Positions 1 to 13,500 of a stretch of DNA of 64,000 bases are shown here, one piece after another. The notes beneath the pieces were generated by a model. The model did no database searches, was not told the DNA's origin, and was given only the letters and a program-made list of their open reading frames with translations. The first letter of the stretch is position 1. Each line of letters opens with the position of its first letter. The position numbers and the translations under genes are program-made. The DNA is taken from positions 21,860,326 through 21,924,325 of the forward strand of contig CM055108.1 in the NCBI GenBank assembly GCA_029204225.1, in the 5' to 3' direction. Source of the DNA: Diphasiastrum complanatum. Its lineage: Eukaryota; Streptophyta; Lycopodiopsida; Lycopodiales; Lycopodiaceae.

Positions 1-1
1 T

Positions 2-480
2 GATGACCATGCAAGTGGTGAAAGCATCAAAAGACTTCCCACAATTTTGGAGGAAGAAGATGAAGAAGATGCTCCACAAGATGATGCACGTGAAGAAGAG
101 AGTCGAGAGGGCGAGTATGAAAGGACACCACCTATTCAAGAACCTAGGGGGAGGTACTTGCCAATAGGAACAATAAAGGAGAAACCGGTTGGCAGTAAGA
201 GACATTACTTAGACACTCCTTGGGATACATACTCTTCACGTAGTGTATCACCTGAATCTAAGATACCAAAATGGTATGAAAAGGTCATGAAGGACGCAAA
301 GCTAAATCAACCAAGATCTAGCACACAAGGAGAAGTGATAAGATCAACGCGAGAAAGGAAGTCCCCCGATCGTTATCATGTGAACTATGCTCTAATGAGT
401 GACATTTTAAAGTGTCGAGAGCCATCAACCTTTGATAAGGCAAAAGATCACAAATAGTGGCAAAGGGCAAAACAAACTTT
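2..480 (+). pseudogene. Ty1/copia remnant (integrase-RT linker)
   Basis: An acidic, Glu/Asp-rich reading frame runs from the window edge to about 457 and ends with RSTRERKSPDRY, then YALMSD and EPSTFDKAK. This is the usual layout of the copia polyprotein between integrase and reverse transcriptase. A TAG stop at 455-457 is followed in the same frame by WQRAK, where a live element would enter the RT domain, and homology is lost after about 480. It is a truncated, dead copy whose 5' part lies outside the window. It sits directly upstream of the TATA-like box of the first host gene. Confidence 0.6.
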
Positions 481-494
481 AGAAAGTAGCATAT

Positions 495-503
495 TATATA
501 AAC
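495..503 (+). promoter_or_regulatory. Possible TATA box of host gene 1
   Basis: TATATAAAC lies about 330 bases upstream of the first possible ATG of the peptidoglycan-binding-domain gene, just after the copia remnant. Position and sequence fit a plant core promoter, but AT-rich chance matches are common and no transcript evidence is available. Confidence 0.3.
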
Positions 504-830
504 AATGATATTATTTTCCATAGGCTTAAAATATAGTTAGTTATATTTTAGATGCCTTCTTTTTTCTTGGGGATGATTGCCTTGGAATGGCGACAATTGG
601 ACGATCCTCGTCTTTCATCCCTCTCCTTCCTGACTCCTCCTCCTCATTCTTCGGCTTGCCATTCCATCCCTTGCTTTCTCAACTCTGCTGCTGCTCAGCT
701 GCAGCAGCTCCATCTGCTTAGTTTGTATGATAACAGGCAGATGATGATCCTTGGTTGCTGGAAAGAATACTTGAATTGGATGCATGCAGTTTGTGAGATT
801 TGTGGTTGTGAAGAGACTTGATCAGGAAGT

Positions 831-1505
831 ATGCTGGTGAAGATGGGAAGTGCAAATGCGAGCCCTGGTTTTGTAAAAGCTCAGGCATTGTCTCACCCTG
901 TTGTTCCTGGTACCGTTAAAGCTGAGCTATTCCACAGAGCGTGCTTGCGTGGATGCCCCCTATTACAGCTTTGTAAAGAGCTCGAAAGCTTTCCTTTGAG
1001 AGTGACCAGCAGCGATTCCTGCTGGAAGCGTCTGTTTTCTCAGCATAACAGGATCGCCTTGTTCTTGCGCAAACGGATTTTGCAGAATTTTTCAGATGAG
1101 GTTAGAACGTCAAGTATGCAGAACAGGGGAATTCAAGCGAGTTTGGGCAAGCAGGGCAGAGGCAGAGAACTGCGGGAAAAGAGTAATAGGCATCATCAGG
1201 ATTTACTAGGCGTTGACACGGATTGGAAAGTAGTGAGCAGGGAGGGCAATGAAAAGTCCTGGCAGCAAGGAAATGAAAGCACAGATTCATCCGATCAAAG
1301 TTTTTCAAACAAAAAATTCCACCCAGATTTATCAAAATCAGGTCCTCATCATATCTTCACAGCCAATACACGTAAAAGAAGAGAGGATGCAAGAGAGACG
1401 AGTATTCCACATTATGTTATCAGGGAGCTCTTAAAGATTGCTAAACTAGGGCTGTCCGAAGACCTAAAGGAAGGTGATGCTGGACATAAAGTCTTGCTCC
1501 TACAG
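831..1505 (+). CDS. Host gene 1, exon 1
   Basis: 225 codons ending KVLLLQ at CAG|gtaggt (phase 0). It encodes the basic N-terminus, a Gln/Ser/Lys-rich low-complexity middle, and the start of the peptidoglycan-binding domain from about [11 protein letters not shown]. The upstream frame 552-821 is in phase but closed by TGA at 819-821, so it is read as 5' UTR. Confidence 0.75.
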
Positions 1506-4500
1506 GTAGGTTCTTTCTCATTCACAAAACCAGGCATAAACATTGAAACTACCAAAAGAAAATCATGCTCAACGTATCTAGGTTGCTGCTGCCTGTAAAA
1601 TCACGTGGTCGGACGTCCATAAAGCTAATGCACAAATTGAAAATCAGTAATCACAATCTCATTTAGAAACAGAAGCTGCAATGTCTGCACAAATCCCTTT
1701 TTTTACTCTATACTAACGAAATGCTTAAGTGTCAAAGAATAGCAGAGCTTTTCAAGTGGCAAGGCTAGTAAGAAATGGGCTGCCCTCTTTTCGTGGAATT
1801 GGGTCAGGAAATGTTTTGTCTGTTTTAATAGATCAATTTCCGACTCTTGAAAGGATTTTTTGTTATGTCCCCGCCCAGTGCATGATGGGACCTAAGATGA
1901 CGACCACGCCACATGAGGTGGAAAGCTGTTGTGGTTTATTTACAATCTTAGTGTCATGTGTTAGTGCGTGCAACTGCTGTGTTGCAGGTCTATAGCCTAG
2001 GCATGGACTGTGCTCGGTGTGGGACTTACCCGTACTATGTTACGAGGACCTCAATGTCATTCATTTTGTCTACCTAAGAGTTGGTGGATGATACGAGTAT
2101 GTTCATGGGCACTTTTCTCTAGTACGATTCTCTAGTGTCATGATGGTGCTAGTGAGATTTGATGGTGGGTGCTCGTGGTGTGGGACATCGGTATTTGAGG
2201 GGCTAGCTTAGACCTTCCCCACCACCTCTGTTGATGGTCGTAGTCTGAGGAGGTGTGGATCTCCCCCCTCCTATTTTTTATTGGTTGCAATGGCAACATA
2301 CTGCTCCATACAATCGAGCAGGAGTTGAAAGCTAAGAATCAATCACGAAAGGTGTTGCTCCACCACCCGATGTTTAGCTTGGTATTTCTTGTGTATGACA
2401 AGAATTGTCATCCCACCGTGGCTTGGGCATGGTTGAACCAATGTACGTCTCATTATTTCATGCAGGATTCTCCTCATGATACTAGGATTGCCACCACAAT
2501 CATGTTCTTGGTTCTTACACAGTAAGGTATATACATGGTGGTTGGATTTCAAAGATAAGTGTGTTTTTGCAAAACGTACCGCTTTGCTAGTTGCATAGAC
2601 TCAACATTAGTCAAGCTACATTTTCTTGTAGGGTTTCCCAAAGATTAGTGAATTTAGCATGAGTTTTGAAGAAAACAGCCATAGTCCCTAGAGGACAAAA
2701 TTCGCTATGTGAAATTTTTTGACGACTCCCATCCCATAGCAGGTATTCATTAGGCACCTTTTAGAAGAAGGGCAAGGTAAATCTTTTTGATATTGGTTCC
2801 CCACTAGAAAAGAAGTGTTCGAAAATGGATTGGGCCAAATGCCAAGAGCGATGTAAGGTTTCCCGGATTGCAAATTTTTTTGTCTATGGGTATCATGTGA
2901 AAGGATATCCAAAAAGCAATTATTATGCAGTTCTGTTGCTTGGTTTCAGATAGCTGAATTCATAAAAAAATTGGACATCACAGATCTGCAAATATTTGCT
3001 TTTGCATTCACAGATCTGCATTCACAGGCTACATTCATCAGAAATCTGGACATCAGCAGATCTGCAAACCATTGGCGTAACAAAGACAATATCAGATATT
3101 TATTTCAAAATCTGATATTCATTTCAATAGCAAAAGCAGCGGATCTGGGCATCAAAAAAAAACCTGCAAATTTTTTTGCGATCCAGGACCACGTTTCTAG
3201 TCCCGGATCGCTGGCAATCTGGATCGTTTTTGCAGCAGATCGCGATCTGCTGCAACTCTGAATTGTGAAGATAGCAACGATCTTTTGTTATGGAAAATAC
3301 GGAGTTTTACATTCTAAGCTATTTCTGACCATGGTACGATAGAGTTTTTGTACGTAGTAGTGGTGATGCAAAACCATGAAGCTGAAATGCTGGTAGCTCA
3401 GAGAATGCCTGCATCGCCCATCTACCAAAACATTTCTTCTGGCAGGCATACGCTACTTTTCCTTTAAGCTTTTACCTTATTGATTGCCTTATTATTAGCT
3501 TGATTGTCTCCAGAAAGGAAAGCTCATCTTAGGGCAAAGAGAGATGGTAGTTGATATGTTTGCATCAGCATGCCCTTTGCAGTTGGCTACTAAGTTTGAA
3601 TCTTTTTGATAAGTTGTATTTCATATAGTTGTTCTAATTGTGGATTGGGTAAAATGTTGAAAGTGGTAAAGGCCAAATCTAACTTTGATTTGACTTGATT
3701 CCTCTATACAGAGAGCCATGCTGTTGCTTGGATATCTTCCTGATGTGGCATCTCTTACAGGGTATGTGGCCCCATTTGTACTGTTAGTTGGTTGTAACCT
3801 ATTTTATTCATTTGCTAATTGTTATAATTAACATGGATTCCCTCTTTTGGAACCGGACTAGAAAGAAAAGGCCATCAAATGACCATTAAACCCTCCATGC
3901 TATTGAACCAGCTTGAAAGAACAACAGTCACTTGCTACTAGTGCTAGGATTTAGATTCCGGAAAATGAGACTACAAGACTCAAGTGATCTGTATTACTGT
4001 GTAGTAATGTGTAAGATGTGTTAAAAGCTTTAAAACTTAGCGGTGAACAAGATTTACTCTGATACGAGGTTCTTGCTTAAATGGTTGCTACAGGCTTTCT
4101 CTACAATGAAATAAAACAAAAGAAATACAATGAGGACGTTCAAGAAAAACAATGACATCAGCTAAAACTCCGGTTTCAAGATTGCATGAACTTGTCTGCA
4201 ATTCGTTTTTCACTTATTTCTCTTAAAGTTTAGTCTGTTGTTTGACTGACAAGTACCTCTTGCAGCTAGGATACACCCATGACACTTCATCTTCTAATTA
4301 CATATGAGGACCCACGTTGCGTAGCCTTGATGATATGAGAGATGATGGCCAGACTTTTACACACCTGTTTATTATGCCTGACCATCCACATAACTTGGTA
4401 GAAGTCACAACATCCTTCAATATTTATATGGCTGTTGTGGTGGATACCGGTGTGCATCAACTTTTTCATGAGACGGAGTGTCTACAACAATACTTGGGGC

Positions 4501-7500
4501 TGGTTTCCTTTTTGTGTTCTTGCTCTACCCGTATAGCTTGAGCAAGTTCACGACATCATTCAACTGTCTTTCATGTGAGATCACCTTTTCTACTATGTGG
4601 CCATTATACACTCTCCTGCAACATGTGACACCTAGCCTGTGTATACAAGTTTCTTTTTACATGCTATGGTTTCTTTTATCGATCGCATTGAGGGTAATGT
4701 TCTTGTTAGTAGGGAAAACATTTGGAGTCACATTACATTTAAGGCTTAACCTTTTGATTCATAGGATAAAAAACGATTTGATTCGCAGGACATATGTCAT
4801 TTTTATTAACAAGCTATTTAGGGCCTTTTGGAAGGGCACTAAGTTGGAGGGAGTTTTTGCTCTTCTTTTGCAATTCATTTTCAAATTAGAGATGTAGCCC
4901 TAATCTTAGTAGAGTATAAATAGGGTAGAGACTTTCACTTGATGGCTTATAATTTGGTTACTCTTGAGTTCTTTTGTAGGAAACTCATTACCTTCCTAGT
5001 TGGGGATCAATTATTGACTACATTTTATGTGCATTCAGTATTCTTAGTCAGATTTGGTCATCTTCTATTTTTGTTGTTGTGTTCTTGTTGTTTGTGACTC
5101 CCCCTTCTTGTATTCTTCATTGCTCCATCAGACCTTGCCACTTGGTGCATGTAGATTTTTCTTCTATTTTTGTTTTGCTTGTTTTGCTTGTTTTGCTTTG
5201 CTAGCCGAAGCGTTTGGTGCTCAGCTGCGTGTGCGCCTATACTTGGCAGAAATGCGCGACACTCTACATTGAATTTGCAGGACCTAGATACTCGACTACA
5301 GATCACAATCAATCAATCAGACACATAACTCAACAATCGGGGTTGGAAGATCAGAGAGTGCATTTGCATTTGTATTTTGTTTGCAGAGTGAGTCGGTAGC
5401 GTCTCGCTCATTGGCGGCCTGACGCTCCTCTTACAATTGTATTTTCTGCTATATTGTTGAGCTCTCTCTATCTTTGTCTCTCTATATCTTCGTCTGTATG
5501 TCTCTCTATATTGTTTTTGGATTCTATCCTATACTCATGTCTCACGTTTGTTGTGAGATTACAAGAGGATTAACAAATCATTACAAGAGAGTTTTCGCTA
5601 AATCTCTAGTTAACTGCCTCTCTAGTAACGTTGCTTTTTGGTGGTTGAGCATGACAGCTTGATGGCTTCACACCTGTCATCAGGAGACCGATGGTTCGGC
5701 GAGCTATCTCAGAGTTGGAAGATCAGAGAGTGCATTTGCATTTGCATTTTGTTTGCAGAGTCGTCGGCAGTGTCTCGCTCGTTGGCGGCCTGACGCTCCT
5801 CTTACAATTGTATTTTTTGCTATATTGCGGATCTCTCTATATCTCCGTCTGTATGTCTTTATCTTGTTTTTGGATTCTATCCTATACTTATGTCGCACGT
5901 TGTGAGATTACAAGAAGGATTAACCAATCATTACAAGAGAGTGTTCGCTAAATCTCTAGTTAACTGCCTCTCTAGTAATGTTGCTTTTTGGTGGTTGAGC
6001 GTGACAGCTTGATGGCTTCACGCCCATCGTCAAGAGGCCGACGGTTCGGCTTGATGAGCTATGGTTCTGATAGTTCGGCCATGCCCGATAATCTTATTCG
6101 GCACTTCACCTTTTTGGTAGGGGGTCCGACTATTCGGTGACTTGGGGAATGACAAGGAATGGTTGCCGAGTTCACCATTTCCAACAGTGCAGACCCACCA
6201 GGGTTGTGTCTTCCTGCTTCCTACACGTAGGCCTTCTACTTTGTCATCATTTCTTTTGGATTGGTCAACACCTGTTATCTCTTATGCCTTGTGGCTTTTG
6301 TCTCCCGTCCTACTGTTCTAGTTCCCTCAAAATTAGGTAGTGTAATTCAGAATATAAATTTGCTGTATAATGTTTACTTGTGAGTTTAGTTGATTTTTCG
6401 AGTGAAGCGTGATGAAGTCTATTCAGAATGTTGACATGCTTAATGCAATGCATCTATGGTTTCCTCTATGTTGCATTAAGTCAAATAAGAGCATTTACAT
6501 GATGAAGCTCTCAACGACTCTCTATGTAAATCCCCGAATTCCAATGTCTTAGGGCTACAATCACATTTGATAGAATTGTTTTTGAAAAAATCTCACAGTC
6601 CTCGTGGATTTTGTTGAAAGCATGAGGGCTCGAGAATGTACTTTTGTCTGTAGTAGTCTTGGTTTCTAGTTGTAGGAGATCGATAGCATGCTTGCTGCAA
6701 TCTTGATGCAGTGATGCTAGAATTTCAATAATTCTTTCATCATTTTTGGTTAGCATTTGCTTCCTGCAGTGGATGTTCTTATTAGCATGCTTCTGCTGTT
6801 TATCTCTGGTTTGACCTCACCATGCTCTTCAATCTCTGACCTTGATTGAAGTAAAGGAAGATTATGCACCAATGAAGAATAAGCTCGAATATTGTATTGA
6901 CCTTCAGTACAAGAAGCAAAGAGTCTTTCTTCCACGAGAATATTCACCTTAACTAGCATGCATTAGGCATAGAGAGAACCATTTGAAGCAGTTAAACATA
7001 GTGTTACTTTGGAGTCAAACAAGGGCCTAGAAAAATATCAAATTAGGCCCAACATTAGTATAATGGCAAACCCTGTACTGCTAATTGATTCTTTGTTTGC
7101 AAAAACTAGTCTGTCTTCCAATTGATAGGCTATTTGATGAATACGTCCATACTAGAATGACAACTAAATGTGTGCAATATATATTTCTTTGTTCTAAGCA
7201 GCATACAAGAATGATTGCACTTGCCTAGAACATCAAAAGGCTGGAGCTGAATCCCAACATGCTCTTACTCATCATGTGTTTTGTCACAGATATTTTGGGT
7301 TGGAAACGAGGACTGCAGTGGAAGAATTCCAAAAGGCCTACCAAGTTTCTAGTACCGGCTTGTGGGACTCCTTGTCACGGCAGGCTTTACTGAAATATTT
7401 AGCATGTTTTAAGGTCTGTTGGCACAAGAAAACCATGGCCCCTCAGTCTGTTTGGTGTTTAATGGAAAAATTTGTTATCCAGCTCTTATCAGTTTCCAAA

Positions 7501-10500
7501 AAACAAAAAATTCATCAGTTCAGTTTGTGATTCCTACCTTTTTCTTCAGATCATGTTAACTTTTAACTTCTAATAGAGTCTTTTATCTCTCAACACAGAG
7601 AAGTATTTTTTCGAAATTTTTTTTGGCCAAGTTCAGAACGGAACGCGTTCCGTTCCAGAACGGGCAACTAAGGTTGGAATATTTTCCCAATCCCTGTGAA
7701 CAATAAAACAGGAATCTTATGAGAAAGCGAGAAAATTTTGTGGTCTTACGGAATCTTGCAAGCTTTGACTGTTTCCCTTAATAAAAGGAAATACGTATCA
7801 ATCCTTTGTAGGTTATCAGTCATTGATTTTGCAATCGTGATTTAAGGTTTCATCTGATATCTACTCTTTTCCAAAATTACAAAGATGTGCAGATATTCTC
7901 TTAGAGTGATAAAATTGCATAAAAGAGAAGGTAAGTATTAGGCAGCATTAAGTTCGATGTCTTCTTGATGGGTTGGTTACTTCCAAGGCCGAGTAAACTG
8001 TCTGACAAATAAATGATCCTAGAGGTTATTGCTCCAAAGCTGGTATGACATGTAAGCATGGGAATGAGGGAACGGGAATGGGAACAAGAATGAGGAATTA
8101 AAACAGCCCCAAGAAAGTAGAACCGGTCGACTTTGTTCCCTTTGAAAATGAAGTTATCAAGGAGAGACCTGGGAATGGGAATGGGAATGCCACTTTATCG
8201 TAGTGACATTCAATAAAAATATGGATATACATGCACCTTTCTAGAAACTTGGAATTCATAGAAATTTGTATATTGAAATTACACAACAAAGTAGAGGATG
8301 AGTAGGTCACTGCTATATAAACAAAAAATATGCAAACTACCTCTAGATATAGTAGTAGCAAGGGCTCGTGCAAGTAAGGGAGTATGATAGAAAACGTCAA
8401 TAGGCACTGAAGTGGCCTCCTCAATAGGATGATACTATCCCATTGTGTACCAAAAGCACAATTGTTGTTTGTGACAACTATAATGAAGTCAAAATTGTAA
8501 TATAGTAGTCTGTAAAAAAGGAAACAACTATGAATCATTAGGAAAAATAACATCTGAGATAGTCAACAAATGAGTTTTGAGCTTCTTAGTAGAAGCCTGA
8601 CCCTATACAAAACGATGCCTAGAAAAATTGAATCAAAGATAAAAGCATAATCACCCTCAGAAAATCTATCATTGATCATTAATAGGCAAGCAAGAGTCGT
8701 GGCCATGCTGGGTATGAGGGAGGCCAAGGATGAAGTCCATGGAGATACCAGTCCATTGTCGGGAAGGCGTAGGAGTTATGAACGTAGCCACGACTGATCT
8801 AGATTTAGTCTATGAAAGCATCACAGAAGCAAGACTTAACCCTAGAAAGTAGGAGAGAGAAAGCTTAAAGAGACTAAAGAAGGAGATCATATCATAAGCC
8901 AAATAACAAATGACACAGAATCCCTACTTATAGCCAAGAGGAAGCCCTAAAAGGAAGCTTCCAGTGGCTAGGGCCAAACTGAGAGGGAAAATAGTGCGCC
9001 CTCTAAGAAGGCCCCCACTCTCAGTAATACGACCAAATAACCAATATAGTGAATCATAGGGCCCAAGGCCAATAATATGGTCTAAATGTCAATAATAGGG
9101 CCCAAGGCCAACCATATAGTCTAAATGTCAAATAATGAATAAAAAAGGGCCCAAAGCCTGCTTATGCATAAAGTAAAGTAAATGTAAATGGACATGGCGA
9201 ATGTAATGAGCCGAGTCCATAACTCTCCCCGACACAAAAATAAGACCCAACTGCCATAAAGGACTGGATCAAGTAACAGCAAGCCCTGGAGGATCAACTG
9301 GAACAGCATCTGGTGTAGTAACAACTGGAGCAACAGCTGATGTAGAGGAATCAACAAGTGCGGCAAGAGCACGAGCCTGATCCGCAAGTGACGGTGTATG
9401 ATAAAAGACATCAATAGGCTCCCATGTGGCCTCCTCAACAGGACGACCATCCCACTGGACTAGGAATTGAATCTACCGGCGGCATCGACTATGATGCAAA
9501 CGCACCTGAAGGATAGCAGTAGGTAATAAAGGAAAGAGATCCGGTGCAGTAGGAAACTCAGCATCACGAGGAGCATCATCCTCAATAGCAGCACGTAATA
9601 AACTGACATGGAATATATCACAGGCACGTGTGGAAGCAGGAAGCTGAAGACGATATGTAACTGGACTAAGAACCTCCAATATACAATAAGGCCCATAATA
9701 ACGTGGTGCAAGCTTCTCAGTAGAAGCATGGCCCTGAATAAAATGATGACGTGCAAATCGTAGGCGTAGATATACCATATCACCAACATGAAACTCAACA
9801 TGACGTCGATGACGATCAACTGAAGCCTGATAACGCTGCTGGACCTGCTGCAAATGGGAACTGGCCTGGAGAATAAGCTCGCGAGCACCTGATAGAAATG
9901 AAGACAATGTCATAGGTGTATCCTCGGGAGGAAGAGGAATACCAGGTAAAAGAGGTGCATAACCATGAGATAATAAAAATGGTGCAACGCCGGTGCTAGT
10001 ACTAACAGAGCTGTTATAGCTATACTCTGCCAAACATAAGTGCTGATCCCAATCCTTCCCTGAAGGAGTAACAAAATGGCGCAAATAATCCTCAAGGATC
10101 CTGTTAAGGACCTCAGACTGCCCATCAGAAGTAGAATGATAAGCAGACCCCATAAAAAACTGTACATCCAATATATGCATAAGCTCTGTCCAGAACAATG
10201 ATGTAAACTTACTATCCCGATCAGAAAGGATAGTACGAGGAAACCCATGTAGGCGAAATATCTCTGAAAGGAACAAGCGTGCACACTGCTCTGCTGTGAT
10301 AGTACTGCGGACGGGTATGAAATGTGCCTGTTTCGAGAACCTGTCAACTACCACCATACATGAATCGTGACCACGACGGGTGCGGGGAAGGCCAATGATG
10401 AAGTCCATAGAAATATCAGCCCACTGGCGGTGAGGAATAGGCCAACTCTGAAGCAAACCAGCGGACTTAGCACGGGAGTACTTATTACGTAAGCAGAAAG

Positions 10501-13500
10501 GACAGGTACGAATAAGTACAACAAGCTCTTTCCTAAGGGATGGCCAATAGAAATGATCCTTAAGACGAGCATAAGACTTCTGAAAACCAAAATGATCCCC
10601 AACTGGGGACGAATGAGCATCTGACAACAACTGAGAATGGATACCCAAAGAACTTGAATACAAAGAGAACCATAATGATAAAGACGGTGGTCAACAATGG
10701 AATAAGCCTGATGAGGTGAAGACGACATAGGTGGAGCAGAACTATAAACATCACGAAAATCAGAACATGTAAGATAAGCAGATGGAAGATCATCAAACCA
10801 GGAAGGGATCGTGGCAACAAGGGTATTCAATAAAGCAGGAAGACAATGCGTCAGCAGCAGTGTTAGCACAACCAGGACGATACAAAATAGAAAAATCAAA
10901 AGATTGTAAAAACTGCAACCAACGAAACTGACGATCACTAAGATCACGCTGGGAGAAGAGATAACGTAAGGACCGATGATCAGTAACGATATCAAAAGGA
11001 ACACGGTACAGGTAATGGCGCCACTTCTTAAGAGCATAGATAATGGCAAGAAGCTCTTTCTCATGGACAGAATAACGTTGCTCATAAGAGCGTAAACGAC
11101 GCGACTCATAAGCAATAATACACTGAGACTGACGAAGCAAGGCACCCAAACCAACATTACTTGCATCGGTCTCAACAATAAATTTCTGATCAAACTGTGG
11201 TAAACACAGGACAGAGACCTCCACAACAGCACGACGAAGAGTGTCAAAGGCGAACTGACAATCAGAAGTCCAAACAAAAGCACTAGACTTCTTCAAAAGG
11301 GCATGAAGAGGGGCAGCCACAGTGGCAAAGTGAGGAACAGGACGACGAAGGTGAGTAGCGAGACCAAGAAACATACGAACATGGTGGACATCTGTGGGAA
11401 CAGGCCAATCAGCGATTGCCCGAACCTTATGAGGGTCCAAACGAATACGAACAAGCAATTGAAAAACAGATGAAAGATGTAACACATGCTCATCAAGAGT
11501 CTTACTAAAAACAAGAATATCATCAAAATAAACTAAAACACAACGACCAAGGAGAGGATGCATGATGTTATTCATCACATTCTAGAACGTAGGTGGACCA
11601 TTAGTAACACCAAAAGGAAGAACACGAAACTCATACAAACCAAGATGGGTACGAAACGCAGTCTTGTGTTCGTCCGAAGGATGCATCCTAATCTGGTGAT
11701 AGCCGGAACGTAAGTCTATCTTAGAGAAAAGATGAGAGGTGCCTAACTGGTCAAAGAGATCATCCATGTGAGGAATAGGATACTGGTTACGGATGGTCAA
11801 CTTATTGAGGGCACGATAATCAATGCAGAGGCGTTTGGAACCATCTTTCTTACTGACAAGGAGAACAGGGGCACCAAAAGGACTCTGACTAGGAACAATA
11901 AGGCCCTAATATAGTAAAGCAGTAATCTGAAGCTCAACCTCATCACGCTCTGACTTAGACATACGATAAGGAGGCCGGGAGGGAGGAGCAGAACCAGGAC
12001 GCAAATCAATATGGTGGTTCACATCACGTAATGGTGGTAGCGTCGTAGGTTCTGAAAAGACAAATGCATAGTGATGTAATAAGTCAGAGATCACCTGAGG
12101 AACAGCTGCTGGAGGAGAGGTAGTCACTGGAGAATCTGCTGCAGCACGCTGAACACATAATAAAGCTGCACAATGAGCCTTAGGTAGGCTGCGGATAAAC
12201 TGCTTCCTGCTGATCAGCTGGAAATCTGCCTGAGAATCAATACCAGCAAGTGAGTGGGTCACTGCATCATGAACAAATGTCAATGTCTGCTGAGCCAGGT
12301 CCAAAGTAACCGCTCCCAATGAAGCAAAGCAATCAGCACCAAGGATAAGGTCATAGCGCTCCAGAGGAATGATATAAAGATCTGCCTGTCCAGAAAAATC
12401 ACCAATGTTGTAGGATAATCCCTGAAACATCTGAGAACTAGGAAATGAGTGAGAATTGGCAACCTCGACTGTGAGAGGCTGTGGAGCAGGAATAGGTGAA
12501 GCGCGTATCCGGCTGAGAACATAACTGCTGATAAAGGAATGAGTGCTGCCGGTATCAACTAAAGCAATATACTCACGACCAGTAATGCGCACACGTAGCC
12601 GAATGGAGCGAGGACCGGGGCACCCTGTCCAGGTAGCATAAGCAAGCTGAGCATGGCAAGTAGCAGGAAGTAAATCAGTAGAAGGCTCAGGAGATAGATC
12701 AGGCTCATCAGATATATGAATGTAGATATCGGACTCATCTGGGGTAGTGCCCTCATGGTAGAAAACAGCAGTAGAAGTAGGCAGGGGCTGGCGGCAATCA
12801 CGGGCAATGTCGTCAGGACTCTTACAATGAAAGCAAAGACGCTTCTGCTGAATGTCAGCGAACTCTGCAGACGTGTAACGTCGAACAAAAGCAGGACGAG
12901 GAGGCGGAGGGCGAGGAGCGGGAGAAGTAAGAGAAGAGGTCGGGACGACAGTGGATGGGGCAGATGGGGCCGAAGATGGTAGATGTGAAAGAGATGGACG
13001 GGGTCGGGAAAAGCGAAAGGGAGCAGGATCAGGGTACTTATGTTGTAAAGTACTAGCAAGGGACATGGCCTCAACAAGTGTGGGTGGACAGAAAGAAGAG
13101 ACATCGTATCGTAGAGCACCACGAAGTCCAGCAATGTAGCGAGAAATAAGCTCGATGGGCTGAAGATCTGTAAAGAGGTAGGAAAGGTCCATAAATTGAT
13201 TTGTATAGGAAGAAAGATCACCAGTCTGAGTAAGACTACAGAATATATCACGCTGGCGGCTCAGCCATTGAGGGTCAATCATAGCATGACGAAGATCACG
13301 ACGAAAGGTAGGCCATAACTGGAGACCGTCCCGATCAGGGTCAAGTTGGTAGACCCGCCACCAAGTGGCAGCACATCCATCTAAATGTAAGGCGGCTAAC
13401 TGGATCTTCTGAGGATCAGTCTTAGGGTAAATCTGAAAATAAGTATCAAGCTTTGCAAACCAATTCTCTAACAAGTTCCCGTCAGAGGAACCAGAATAGG

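Larger units (their letters stand above)
3762..7289 (+). other. Intron 2 of host gene 1
   Basis: 3.5 kb with no coding exon that I can support. It contains an LTR-like relic (about 4880-5045) and a 372-bp tandem duplication (5342-6060). Confidence 0.55.

Noticed and set aside
552-821. Open frame of 89 codons in phase with the host gene 1 start
   Set aside because: Closed by TGA at 819-821 with low-complexity composition; more likely 5' UTR.
7276-7530. Matrix metalloprotease reading of the peptidoglycan-binding exon
   Set aside because: Plant MMPs have this domain near their N-terminus followed by HExGHxxGxxH; the downstream exons have a membrane segment and a coiled coil and no zinc site.
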